From a virus: 21,375 nt of DNA. Below the pieces are notes generated by a model, which was not told where the DNA came from, made no database searches, and saw only the letters and a program-made list of their open reading frames with translations. Shown here one piece after another: positions 1 to 7,155 of this stretch (positions are counted from its first letter, which is position 1; each line of letters starts with the position of its first letter). The DNA lies in IMG/VR virus record IMGVR_UViG_3300032435_000083, positions 1 to 21,375 of that record. The stretch is one strand, 5' to 3'. The translations under genes were made by a program, and so were the position numbers.

Positions 1-755
1 TCTGGACCGATGCTGAAACCGCCTGGATGGCGCGCTCGACGCTCGAGCCCCTGCTGGCCGAATTCGAACCCAAGCGCGGCCAGTCCGTCTGGCTTGGGCT
101 GGACCTCAGCCAGAACCGGGATTTGACCGCACTGGCGGGCGTCCAGCGCAATGGCGAAAAGGATGGCAAGCCCTGCTTTGATGCATGGGTCGAGGTTTGG
201 ACGCCGGGCGATACGCTTGGTGCCAGAGTGCTGCGTGACAAGCAGCCCTATGATGTCTGGGTCGCTGGCGGATTTCTGAATGCGCCCCAAGGCGAGAACA
301 TCAGCTTGCGCCAAGTGGCGCAGGCGCTGGCTGAACTGGACAGTGATTACCGCATCGAGACCGTGGCCTATGATCGATATGCCTTCCGCAGGTTCGAGGA
401 GGAAGTCAGCGACCTTGGACTATCGGTCAATTTCATCGAGCATCCGCAAGGCGGCACTAAACGCGGTAAGCCTCAGGATGGGATGAGTGAAGGCCTGTGG
501 ATGCCGGGTTCTCTGCGGCATCTTGAAGAACTGATCCTCGAAGGCAGGATCCGGCTCAAGCGCAATCCGGTGCTGATATCGGCAATGATGTCGGCGGTCA
601 CAGAGACTGACCGCTGGGACAACAAGTGGCTCTCCAAACAGCGGGCCATCAACAAGGTCGACGCAGCCGTGGCGCTGTGCATGGCAGTGGGGGCGGCAAT
701 GGCAGGCGATAGCACTGGCTCGATCGACGACTGGCTCAAGAGCCTCTCGCCGTGA
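1..755 (+). CDS. terL: Phage terminase large subunit, C-terminal part (5' end outside window)
   Basis: The frame is open from base 3 to the TGA at 753-755 (about 250 residues), so the start codon and ATPase domain lie upstream of the window. What remains looks like the RNase H-like nuclease domain of an HK97-type (Terminase_1) large subunit, which cuts concatemeric phage DNA at the packaging motor. Three acidic positions fit the metal-binding set: the Asp in GLDLSQNRDLTAL (base 102), the Asp in AYDRY (base 372) and the Asp in NKVDAAVAL (base 660). The stop overlaps the portal GTG start by four bases (GTGA), the usual terminase-portal order. An ATG at 27 exists, but the frame continues upstream with plausible sequence, so it is not the true start. 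Family assignment is from motif and context; the exact terminase group cannot be fixed without the ATPase half. Confidence 0.9.
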   Translation, partial: WTDAETAWMARSTLEPLLAEFEPKRGQSVWLGLDLSQNRDLTALAGVQRNGEKDGKPCFDAWVEVWTPGDTLGARVLRDKQPYDVWVAGGFLNAPQGENISLRQVAQALAELDSDYRIETVAYDRYAFRRFEEEVSDLGLSVNFIEHPQGGTKRGKPQDGMSEGLWMPGSLRHLEELILEGRIRLKRNPVLISAMMSAVTETDRWDNKWLSKQRAINKVDAAVALCMAVGAAMAGDSTGSIDDWLKSLSP

Positions 756-2017
756 ACCTATTCCAAAAGGCGCTCGGTTACGTCGCGCGCTCCATAGGGC
801 TTACAGATCCGCGCCTTAGCCAGGCAGTCGGTGGCCGCATGACAACCACCGGCGAAGTGGTTTCCACAGCCTCGGTGTTGGGCCTTGCTTCTGCATGGGC
901 CTGCGTCAACTTACTTGCAGGAACGATCGCCTCGCTGCCGCTCATGGTCTACCGGACCCAGGGCGGCGCAAGGATGGTTGCAAGCGATCATCCGCTTTAC
1001 ATGATTTTACATAACAGCCCGAATGCAGATCAGACTGCGGTCGACTTTTGGGAGTTCATTTGCGCTTGTATCGAACTTGGCGGTAACGCCTATGCCGAGA
1101 TCATAAGGTCCAGCGATGGCCGAGTGATAGCGCTCAGTGTGCCAATTGCTCCGGAAATCATGACCGTTCGCCGTCTGCGTGACGGCAGTCTGCAGTATGA
1201 ATGGTCAGATGGCGGTATCCGTTTGGTCGCTGCCCAGGAGAATATGCTCCATATCCGGGGATTTGGGGGCAATCCGTTAGGCGGGCTCTCTACCTTGTCA
1301 TTTGGCCGCCAAACCTTTGGGTTAGCCCAAGCCATAGAACGCGCCTCGGGCGATACATTCCGCAATGGGGTGCGGCCTTCGGGGCTCCTGAAGACCGCAG
1401 ATACGCTCACCCTTGACCAGCGCAAGCAGGCCGAGGAACTGCTGCAGGAGAAGTTTACAGGCGCCATCAATGCCGGGCGGCCGATGTTGCTCGACCGGGG
1501 TATGGACTGGGTCCAGCTCTCGATTAGCCCGGAAGATGCACAGATGCTTCAGAGCCGGGCGTTCTCGGTCGAGGAGGTCTGCCGGTTTTTCGGCGTGCCG
1601 CCGTTCATGGTTGGCCACACCGAGAAGACCACCAGTTGGGGTACGGGTCTTGAACAGCAGACATTGGGGTTCCAGAAATTCACTCTACGCCGGCGCCTCA
1701 AACGTATTGAGCAGGCGCTCTCCAAGCAGCTCCTGTCGCCTGCCGATCGGCAAGCCGGGATCGTTATTGAGTTTAACCTAGAAGGCTTGCTGCGCGGAGA
1801 CAGCGGCGCGCGGGCCTCCTTCTACCAGCAGATGTTGAGCAATGGCGTGATGACCATCAACGAGGTTCGTGCGCTTGAAAACCTTGCACCAGTCGAAGGT
1901 GGCGAGGTTCCGCGCATGCAGATGCAAAATGTTCCCATCAACCAGATCAGCCGTGGATCCGTGCAATCCGATACATCTGCTGTGCTGCCTGTGATTGACA
2001 ATGGAGTTACCCCATGA
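752..2017 (+). CDS. Phage portal protein, HK97 family
   Basis: A 421-residue protein starting at GTG 752, inside the terminase stop. Portals form the dodecameric ring at one capsid vertex through which DNA enters and to which the tail attaches. Family hallmarks include an N-terminal ASAWACVNLLAGTIASLPL segment (about residues 45-65), the segment QAIERASGDTFRNG (about 193-206), and the motif FFGVPPFMVG followed by a TSWGTGLEQQ stretch (about 279-305) typical of HK97 gp3-like portals. Length is normal for the family (about 380-430). The stop overlaps the next gene's ATG (ATGA at 2014-2017), implying coupled translation with the protease. Confidence 0.93.
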   Translation: MNLFQKALGYVARSIGLTDPRLSQAVGGRMTTTGEVVSTASVLGLASAWACVNLLAGTIASLPLMVYRTQGGARMVASDHPLYMILHNSPNADQTAVDFWEFICACIELGGNAYAEIIRSSDGRVIALSVPIAPEIMTVRRLRDGSLQYEWSDGGIRLVAAQENMLHIRGFGGNPLGGLSTLSFGRQTFGLAQAIERASGDTFRNGVRPSGLLKTADTLTLDQRKQAEELLQEKFTGAINAGRPMLLDRGMDWVQLSISPEDAQMLQSRAFSVEEVCRFFGVPPFMVGHTEKTTSWGTGLEQQTLGFQKFTLRRRLKRIEQALSKQLLSPADRQAGIVIEFNLEGLLRGDSGARASFYQQMLSNGVMTINEVRALENLAPVEGGEVPRMQMQNVPINQISRGSVQSDTSAVLPVIDNGVTP

Positions 2018-2640
2018 ACCACCTGGATTTCACATTAGATACAAAGGCGGTTTCTGACAGTGGCCTCATTGAGGGGATCGCTGCTGGTTACGGCAATATT
2101 GATGCTGGCGGCGATATCATTGTGCCAGGCGCCCTTAACCGATCGCTTAAAGGTCGCAAATCTGTGCCCATGCTGATGTTCCATGATCAAACCCGTCCTG
2201 CAGGGGTATGGACTGAATTTGTAGAAAGTAGCGAAGGTCTTGTTGTTAAAGGCCAGCTTTCACTATCTTCCCAGTGGGGCCAGGAAGCCCATGGGTTGGT
2301 GCGTGATGGCGCCATTGGCGGGCTTTCTATTGGGTATAGGACGGTGCGCGAACAGCTCGTTGGCAAGACACGCCAGTTGCTTGAACTTGCACTTTACGAA
2401 GTGAGCCTGGTGACCATTCCAATGAATGAGCGGGCAGTCATAACCAATGTAAAATCGATCCTCGAAGATGGCCGCCTGCCAACCCTTCGCGAATTTGAGC
2501 ATTTCCTGCGTGAGGCAGGGTTCTCGAAAAGTCAGGCTACCGCAGTCGCGGGTAAAGGCCTGGCGCCGCTGTTCCAGAGTGAGTCTGGCAGCACTTCTTC
2601 CGACTTTCTGTCGGCCCTTATGGCGCAAATGCGCGCCTGA
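2014..2640 (+). CDS. Prohead maturation protease, HK97 gp4-like (peptidase S78/U35)
   Basis: A 208-residue protein. This family is packed into the procapsid, where it removes the N-terminal delta domain of the capsid protein and then digests itself. The residues 25-45 segment GYGNIDAGGDIIVPGAL is typical. Candidate catalytic residues are His57 in MLMFHDQ, Ser105 in GGLSIGY and an acidic residue near Glu129 in LYEVSLVTIP, in the same order as the HK97 His-Ser-Glu set. The gene lies directly upstream of a capsid protein with a long N-terminal scaffold, which is its expected substrate. It starts in a four-base overlap with the portal stop. Confidence is high from motifs and synteny; residue roles are by family analogy. 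Confidence 0.93.
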   Translation: MNHLDFTLDTKAVSDSGLIEGIAAGYGNIDAGGDIIVPGALNRSLKGRKSVPMLMFHDQTRPAGVWTEFVESSEGLVVKGQLSLSSQWGQEAHGLVRDGAIGGLSIGYRTVREQLVGKTRQLLELALYEVSLVTIPMNERAVITNVKSILEDGRLPTLREFEHFLREAGFSKSQATAVAGKGLAPLFQSESGSTSSDFLSALMAQMRA

Positions 2641-2668
2641 ATGTTATCCTGCAAATAAGGACTATTAC

Positions 2669-4000
2669 ATGAGCGATCAAAAAACCGCCGAGCAGCTTGC
2701 CGGCGAAGTCAAAGGCGTGCTCGATGCCCGCTACAGTGAAGTGCAAGCCAGCCTTGATACCAAGCAGGCAGAATTGCGGTCCATGCTGGAAACAAGACAC
2801 GACGAGATCAAATCGGACCTTGATGGCAAGCACGACAAGGTAAAGGCCCTGGCTGAAGAAGCGTTAGGCAAAGCCCAGCGCGGCGAAGATTTATCTGCTG
2901 CGACCAAGCAACTGGCTGACGAGGCACTGACCGCGCTTAACGAGGCCAAAGCGCGCCTTGACGAGGTTGAGCAAAAGCTTGCCCGCAGAGTATCTGAAGA
3001 CACAGCCCATCAGTTCAAAACCATCGGCGAACAGGTTGTAGCCGATAACGCCATGAAGGCATTTTTAGGCAACAGTTCGGTGCGCGGCCGCGCGAGCGTC
3101 GAGGTAAAGGCGATTATTTCAGCGCTTACCACTGACGCGAATGGCTCGGCGGGCGACCTTATCGTTGCTGACCGTCTGCCTGGCATAGTAATTCCAGGCC
3201 AGCGCCGTTTAACGGTGCGCGACCTGCTGACGCCAGGACGGACTGCCAGCAATTCAGTGCAGTATGTTAAAGAGACAGGCTATGCCAATGCAGCAGCCTC
3301 GCTCTCGGAAACGTCAGGGGCGACTAAGCCGCAGTCGGACATCAAGTTTGATGTCCTAACCAGTAACGTCACGACTATCGCGCATTGGGTTTTGGCGACA
3401 CGCCAGATCCTTGATGATGTGCCGATGCTTCAATCCTACATTGATGGAAGGCTTCGTTACGGGCTGGCGCTCGTTGAAGAAAACCAGCTCTTAAATGGCA
3501 GTGGTACAGGCACAGATCTTGCCGGCATTTACACGCAGGCAACTGCGTTCACGCCTCCAATCACGATCCCTGCAACGGTGACCCGGATCGACGTCCTGCG
3601 CCTTGCTATGTTGCAGACAGCGCTCTCGGAACTGATGTCCACTGGCGTGGTGCTTCATCCAGCTGATTGGGCAGCCATTGAACTGCTTAAGGACAGCCAG
3701 GGCAGGTTTATTGTTGGCAACCCGCAAGGGACGATCACGCCTACGCTCTGGGGGCAGCCAGTGGTTTCGACCCAGTCGATGGCAACGGGCAAGTTCCTCA
3801 CGGGGGCCTTCCAGCTCGGCGCGCAGATATTCGACCGCATGGACGCAGTGATCGAAATTTCGACCGAAGATGACCAGAACTTCCGCAAGAACTTGGTGAC
3901 GGTGTTGGCCGAAGAGCGGCTTGCCCTCGCGGTCTATCGCCCCGAGGCCTTCGTGAAGGGCGACTTTGCGGCAGCTGCCACGGCAGCCACCAAGGTTTGA
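2669..4000 (+). CDS. Major capsid protein, HK97 gp5 family, with N-terminal scaffold domain
   Basis: A 443-residue protein. I chose ATG 2669 because AAGG (2657-2660) sits just upstream and the protease gene ends at 2640; the open frame extending upstream overlaps the protease. Residues 1 to about 150 are charged and helical, the delta (scaffold) domain, including hendecad-like repeats at 25-68. From about residue 155 the sequence follows HK97 gp5 closely: LPGIVIPGQRRLTVRDLL, TTIAHWVLATRQILDD, a GLALVEENQLLNGSGTG segment and the C-terminal LAEERLALAVYRPEAF. Lys220 (TKPQSD), Asn408 (RKNLVTVL) and Glu415 correspond by motif and spacing to the HK97 cross-link residues Lys169, Asn356 and Glu363. 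The delta domain is about 50 residues longer than in HK97. Predicted mature N-terminus near residue 153. Confidence 0.95.
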   Translation: MSDQKTAEQLAGEVKGVLDARYSEVQASLDTKQAELRSMLETRHDEIKSDLDGKHDKVKALAEEALGKAQRGEDLSAATKQLADEALTALNEAKARLDEVEQKLARRVSEDTAHQFKTIGEQVVADNAMKAFLGNSSVRGRASVEVKAIISALTTDANGSAGDLIVADRLPGIVIPGQRRLTVRDLLTPGRTASNSVQYVKETGYANAAASLSETSGATKPQSDIKFDVLTSNVTTIAHWVLATRQILDDVPMLQSYIDGRLRYGLALVEENQLLNGSGTGTDLAGIYTQATAFTPPITIPATVTRIDVLRLAMLQTALSELMSTGVVLHPADWAAIELLKDSQGRFIVGNPQGTITPTLWGQPVVSTQSMATGKFLTGAFQLGAQIFDRMDAVIEISTEDDQNFRKNLVTVLAEERLALAVYRPEAFVKGDFAAAATAATKV

Positions 4001-4005
4001 TAAAC

Positions 4006-4035
4006 AGCGGGGCTAGCATTGTTGCCAGCCCCGCT
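4006..4035 (+). terminator. Hairpin after the capsid gene, probable partial terminator
   Basis: AGCGGGGCTAGC and GCCAGCCCCGCT form a 12-bp stem with one mismatch around a six-base ATTGTT loop, five bases after the capsid stop codon. The following bases (CATTTCATAGG) have only a short T-run, so termination may be partial. A hairpin here would allow abundant capsid transcript with reduced readthrough into the connector genes. Role is inferred from position and structure. Confidence 0.6.
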
Positions 4036-4057
4036 CATTTCATAGGAAATCGCAGAT

Positions 4058-4318
4058 ATGTTTTTGCAGGCATTAGATACTATTCACGTGAGCAGCGTGA
4101 GTTCGGACAACATACTAACCGGTCAGAGTTTTGAGATTGACGATCTGGCAGCAGTCAGTCTGATCAAGCGCGGTCTTGCCATGGAAGTTGGCGCTAAGGC
4201 TCAAAAGTCAGGATCGGACGTGGGTTCCAAATCTGAAATTACCCCTGAAGCAGAGCTGGAAGAAACACAGCCGACCTTGCCCAAATCAGGAACCAACAGT
4301 CGTAACAAGGCAGGCTGA
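4058..4318 (+). CDS. Small capsid-adjacent protein of unknown function
   Basis: An 86-residue protein with a good ribosome site (AGGAA, 4044-4048) before ATG 4058. Residues 1-45 look folded (QSFEIDDLAAVSLIKRGLAMEV), matching the small proteins often found between capsid and connector genes in HK97-type phages, where a short beta/alpha domain ends with an acidic, residue-ID motif. The C-terminal half is low-complexity, rich in Ser, Glu, Lys and Pro, and probably disordered. The stop overlaps the next ATG (TGATG). It could be a minor head or head-joining protein, but I do not recognise a characterised family, so function is only suggested by position. Confidence 0.7.
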   Translation: MFLQALDTIHVSSVSSDNILTGQSFEIDDLAAVSLIKRGLAMEVGAKAQKSGSDVGSKSEITPEAELEETQPTLPKSGTNSRNKAG

Positions 4319-4860
4319 TGTCTGAAATATTCATAATCGATCCGCCACATGACCGAGCTGTCACCCTTGAAGAAGCCCGGCAGCAACTGCGGCTTGATGC
4401 CAGGGACGAGGACCTTTTGCTTGGCTCCAAATTAGATGCAGCGCAGGCTGAATTGGAACAGCAAACCGGACTTAAACTGTGCGAACAGACTTTGGAATTT
4501 CAGATCGAAAATTGGGAAAATGATATAATTGTCCCGGTCCGGCCATGCACAGTAATCCAAATCCTTTATACTGCGGCAAACGGCATCACTGCGGCCCTGC
4601 CGGAAGGTGATTATGTCGCTCGGCGGCGTAACGGATTTACGCGCATCCGCCCTGCATCGGGCAAACCTTGGCCAGAGCTGGGCCCAGACGGTCTGATCCA
4701 GATCAGCCTGTCTGCGGGATTTGCGGATACGGCCCCAGACCTTCAGATCGCGCGAGCCGCAATTCTGGTCAAAGTCGCCTCAATGTTTGAAAACCGGGAA
4801 GGTGCGGCCTGTCTTGCCTTTGATACGTTGGCAGGTCAGCTTAAATGTCGCTGGATCTAG
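4318..4860 (+). CDS. Head-tail connector protein, gp6-like (phiE125 gp8 family)
   Basis: A 180-residue protein. The N-terminus VTLEEARQQLRLD followed by a helical DEDLLLGSKLDAAQAELEQ segment is the hallmark of the gp6-like connector / phiE125 gp8 group, and the C-terminal half carries the typical beta-strand insert and a final helix (ARAAILVKVASMFENREG). Such proteins form the ring beneath the portal (adaptor). Length is normal for the phiE125 gp8 subgroup, longer than HK97 gp6. Its start overlaps the previous stop by one base and its end overlaps the next gene by 16 bases, supporting one co-translated head-tail junction cluster. Confidence 0.85.
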   Translation: MSEIFIIDPPHDRAVTLEEARQQLRLDARDEDLLLGSKLDAAQAELEQQTGLKLCEQTLEFQIENWENDIIVPVRPCTVIQILYTAANGITAALPEGDYVARRRNGFTRIRPASGKPWPELGPDGLIQISLSAGFADTAPDLQIARAAILVKVASMFENREGAACLAFDTLAGQLKCRWI

Positions 4861-5198
4861 CCTCGAAGCTTGGAACCCGGATCCAGATTGAGCGTAAGGT
4901 TGTCACGCGCCATCTGCAATACGGGACGCAGCAGGTCACTTGGGAGCAGTTTGCCAGCGTTTGGGCCGAGGTGAAGGATATTCTTCCTTCAAAGGCCGAG
5001 CGCATAGCCGATAGTATTCAGGTGAGCCGAAGGCCTGCACGCATCCGTCTGCGCTATTTAGCAGGTCTTACTGGCGACATGCGGATCAGAATTGATAATC
5101 GCCTCTATCAGATTGTCTCTGGTCCAGCCACGCTTGGCCGGCGTGAGGCCACAGAAGTCATGGTGGAAGAACACTCGACTGAAGGGGCCGCGCCATGA
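4845..5198 (+). CDS. Phage head closure / head-tail adaptor protein (SPP1 gp16-like)
   Basis: A 117-residue, all-beta looking protein. Features of the head-tail joining family are visible: an N-terminal RIQIERKVVT strand, the central VWAEVKDILPSKAERIAD segment (about 42-59) and the C-terminal DMRIRIDNRLYQIVSGPA stretch (about 78-95). Members stack under the connector and close the capsid after packaging. The ATG lies inside the end of the connector gene (16-base overlap), and the stop overlaps the following start (ATGA). Assignment rests on length, motif layout and position; confidence is good. Confidence 0.87.
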   Translation: MSLDLASKLGTRIQIERKVVTRHLQYGTQQVTWEQFASVWAEVKDILPSKAERIADSIQVSRRPARIRLRYLAGLTGDMRIRIDNRLYQIVSGPATLGRREATEVMVEEHSTEGAAP

Positions 5199-5758
5199 CC
5201 ATTAGGCTGAAGGGTGGGCCAGAGTTAATGCGCTTACTTGATGAATTGCCCAAGAACCTTGAGCGTAATGTCATCCGCGGCGGCCTTCGCGCTGGCGCCA
5301 AGGTCATCCAGCAACAGGCTAAAGCAAATGTCTCTGTTAAGACTGGCAAACTGAAGAAGGCGATCGGCATTGGCACAAGGGTGGAGGGATCGAAGCTATC
5401 GTCCTACGTGAAGCTGCGCGGTTCAGGCTCCTATCTGGGCCTATTCATTGAATATGGCGTCGCACCTCATTTGATTTCGGTTTCTGATGCAGACAAGCAA
5501 GTCCGCAAAACGCCTGGTGGCCCACAAGCAGTGTCGATCGGCACCATCAACCAGATGGTTAAGCGCGGCAGCCTGAAGATCGGCGAGAACTTCGTTGGCC
5601 CTTTGATCATGCATCCTGGCCATGCTGCCAAACCGTTCCTGCGACCTGCTCTCGACCAGAAGGCCGAGGAGGCCGTCAACGCCATGGGCGCGTACATTGC
5701 CCACCGGGTCCAGATTGGCGATCTCAAGGCTCCAAAGCTTGAGGTCGACGACGAATGA
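5195..5758 (+). CDS. HK97 gp10-like head-tail/tail completion protein
   Basis: A 187-residue protein. The early segment ELMRLLDELPKNLERNVI, then RAGAKVIQQQAKANVSVKTG and LKKAIGI, are diagnostic of the HK97 gp10 family, followed by LGLFIEYGVAPH and PFLRPALDQKAEEAVNAMG near the C-terminus. In HK97-like phages gp10 sits between head closure and tail terminator genes and is needed for tail completion. Length is at the long end of the family because of an insert around residues 100-140. Four-base overlaps on both sides (5195-5198 and 5755-5758) tie it to its neighbours. Confidence 0.9.
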   Translation: MTIRLKGGPELMRLLDELPKNLERNVIRGGLRAGAKVIQQQAKANVSVKTGKLKKAIGIGTRVEGSKLSSYVKLRGSGSYLGLFIEYGVAPHLISVSDADKQVRKTPGGPQAVSIGTINQMVKRGSLKIGENFVGPLIMHPGHAAKPFLRPALDQKAEEAVNAMGAYIAHRVQIGDLKAPKLEVDDE

Positions 5759-6171
5759 ACGGGGTCATTACGGTCCGTTCTCTTCTTGTTGGCTGCGCCG
5801 CGGTGACAGCGCTTGTTCCTGAAGCACGAATTGTGACCGGGTCCTTGTCGCTCGGGACAATGATACCAGCGATTGCGATAATGTCCGTCGGCAGCGTCGA
5901 TCGGAATATTCCGGCTCCAGGTGCCAAGCGCCGTGTGACGGAGCGTGTGCAAGTGACCGTGCTTGCGCGATCTTATCCTGAAGCCAAGACGCTAATCGCA
6001 GCGGTTCGCGCTGCAGTCGCCGACCAGATGCCTACAATTGATGGGCTCACCGACATTAATGTCCACACAGATTCCACAGGGCCTGATTTTCTCGATGAGG
6101 AGACCGGTATCCACATGCAAAGCCAAGATTTACGCGTCTCATTCAACGAGGCACGGCTAGCCTCATTTTAA
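5755..6171 (+). CDS. Tail terminator/completion protein, DUF3168 family
   Basis: A 138-residue protein. The N-terminal helix VRSLLVGCAAVTALVP, the paired-strand segment ERVQVTVLARSYPEAKTLI and the C-terminal DLRVSFNEA pattern match DUF3168, a lambda gpU/SPP1 gp17-like fold that caps the tail tube and binds the head connector. It is positioned directly before the tail tube gene, as expected. The ATG overlaps the previous stop (ATGA). The codons are intact and nothing is odd. Confidence 0.86.
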   Translation: MNGVITVRSLLVGCAAVTALVPEARIVTGSLSLGTMIPAIAIMSVGSVDRNIPAPGAKRRVTERVQVTVLARSYPEAKTLIAAVRAAVADQMPTIDGLTDINVHTDSTGPDFLDEETGIHMQSQDLRVSFNEARLASF

Positions 6172-6186
6172 TAAGGACCCATTGCT

Positions 6187-6648
6187 ATGACAGTTCGGAC
6201 TTCTGCCGGCACCACATTGAAGGTGTCGGCATCTTCTCCTGCGACCTTTGATCCCACAGGCTACAACGCGCTCAATATGACGGTGGTTGGCGAAGTGTCA
6301 GACCTTGGCGAGTTTGGTCGCGAGTTCAATCTTGTAACCTTTAACCCAGTTGGTAGCCGCGGCGTGGTCAAGAAAAAGGGCAGCTTTAATCAGGGTACGA
6401 TGACCATCCAAATGGGTCTTGATACCGATGATACTGGCCAGATCTTGCTCAAATCCGCATCGATGTCCGATGCCGATCACAGCTTCCTTGTTACCACCCA
6501 GAACGGCGATAAATACTTTTTCCAGGCGCAGGTGATGAGCTTCAAGGTCAACGTCGGCTCTGTTGACCAGATCACCACTGCCACCGTGACGCTGGAACTC
6601 ACCACCAACTCTGCCGGCGTAGGCGTGGTTGAAGTGTTGGCGCCGTGA
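6187..6648 (+). CDS. Major tail tube protein
   Basis: A 153-residue protein with a clear ribosome site (AAGGA, 6173-6177). It is rich in beta strands, and the sequence FNPVGSRGVVKKKGSFNQG followed by a TIQMGLDTDDTGQILL segment and the final VTLELTTNSAGVGVVEVL is typical of the siphovirus tail tube proteins of alphaproteobacterial phages. Position after DUF3168 fits. It polymerises as hexameric rings around the tape measure protein. Unusually, the gene is followed by a toxin-antitoxin cassette rather than directly by the tail assembly chaperones. Its stop codon is the first three bases of a perfect 11-bp inverted repeat. Confidence 0.88.
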   Translation: MTVRTSAGTTLKVSASSPATFDPTGYNALNMTVVGEVSDLGEFGREFNLVTFNPVGSRGVVKKKGSFNQGTMTIQMGLDTDDTGQILLKSASMSDADHSFLVTTQNGDKYFFQAQVMSFKVNVGSVDQITTATVTLELTTNSAGVGVVEVLAP

Positions 6649-6673
6649 TCGATAAAATTCTATTTATCGATCA
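6646..6673. repeat. Perfect 11-bp inverted repeat overlapping the tail tube stop codon
   Basis: TGATCGATAAA and TTTATCGATCA are exact reverse complements around a six-base ATTCTA loop. The first three bases are the tail tube stop. There is no T-run after it, so it is not a classical intrinsic terminator. It may be an mRNA-end hairpin or a protein-binding palindrome, and it marks the left edge of the toxin-antitoxin cassette. Confidence 0.7.
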
Positions 6674-6690
6674 TCCTGACCTGACTAAGC

Positions 6691-6745
6691 ATCAATGTTC
6701 ATTTTCTGATATTATCTTGACATTTTCAAGTAAAGTGAACACATG
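6691..6745 (+). promoter_or_regulatory. Candidate promoter and operator of the toxin-antitoxin pair
   Basis: An AT-rich block lies upstream of the antitoxin. Nested palindromes are visible: TGTTCATTTT (6696-6705) faces AAAGTGAACA (6732-6741) with 9 of 10 pairs, and within them CTTGA-CATTT-TCAAG (6716-6730) is a perfect 5-bp inverted repeat. Promoter-like elements overlap them: an extended -10, TGATATTAT (6707-6715), and a TTGACA (6717-6722) whose -10 partner is weak. Antitoxins of this family commonly repress their own promoter by binding such palindromes. The operator role is inference. Confidence 0.55.
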
Positions 6746-6768
6746 AGTTGTCAGAAAGGTGCCCCAAT

Positions 6769-7155
6769 ATGCAAGCTGCTAGCACTGCACGACAGCCCGA
6801 ACGCAAGGATTTGACTGGCCCTGCGCTGCGGACTTTTTTCAGGATTGCCGAGGCTTGGGGGCTCAAGGAACAGGAGCAGATGCGGATCCTCGGACTTGAT
6901 AGCCGTTCGACCTTTCAGTCTTGGAAACGCGGCGCTGTCGCTGCAATTCCCAAAGATGCGCTGGAGCGCATCTCCTACGTCATGGGCATCTACAAGGGTT
7001 TGCAAATTCTGCTACCCCAAAGTGCCAATGACTGGGTGCGCAAGCCCAACAAGGCCAGCGTTTTCGGTGGCCGTCCGGCTATCGATCGTATGACTTCGGG
7101 CAATGTCGCCGATCTCTATGTGGTGCGCCAGTATATGGATGCACAGCGCGGGTGA
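6769..7155 (+). CDS. Xre/MbcA/ParS-type antitoxin (RES toxin partner)
   Basis: A 128-residue protein. ATG 6769 is chosen because AGAAAGG (6753-6759) lies nine bases upstream; a TTG at 6748 would add seven residues and would place that ribosome site inside the gene. Residues about 18-60 form a helix-turn-helix of the Xre-like type (LGLDSRSTFQSWKRG). Residues about 85-127 match the MbcA/ParS toxin-binding domain: SANDWVRKPNKASVFGGRP followed by AIDRM and a final amphipathic helix. Known partners block the RES toxin active site and repress the operon. The stop overlaps the toxin GTG (GTGA), fixing the pair as one operon. Confidence 0.9.
   Translation: MQAASTARQPERKDLTGPALRTFFRIAEAWGLKEQEQMRILGLDSRSTFQSWKRGAVAAIPKDALERISYVMGIYKGLQILLPQSANDWVRKPNKASVFGGRPAIDRMTSGNVADLYVVRQYMDAQRG

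Noticed and set aside
2468-2668. Upstream extension of the capsid frame
   Set aside because: It overlaps the protease gene almost to its end, encodes Arg/Cys-rich text, and a good ribosome site precedes ATG 2669.
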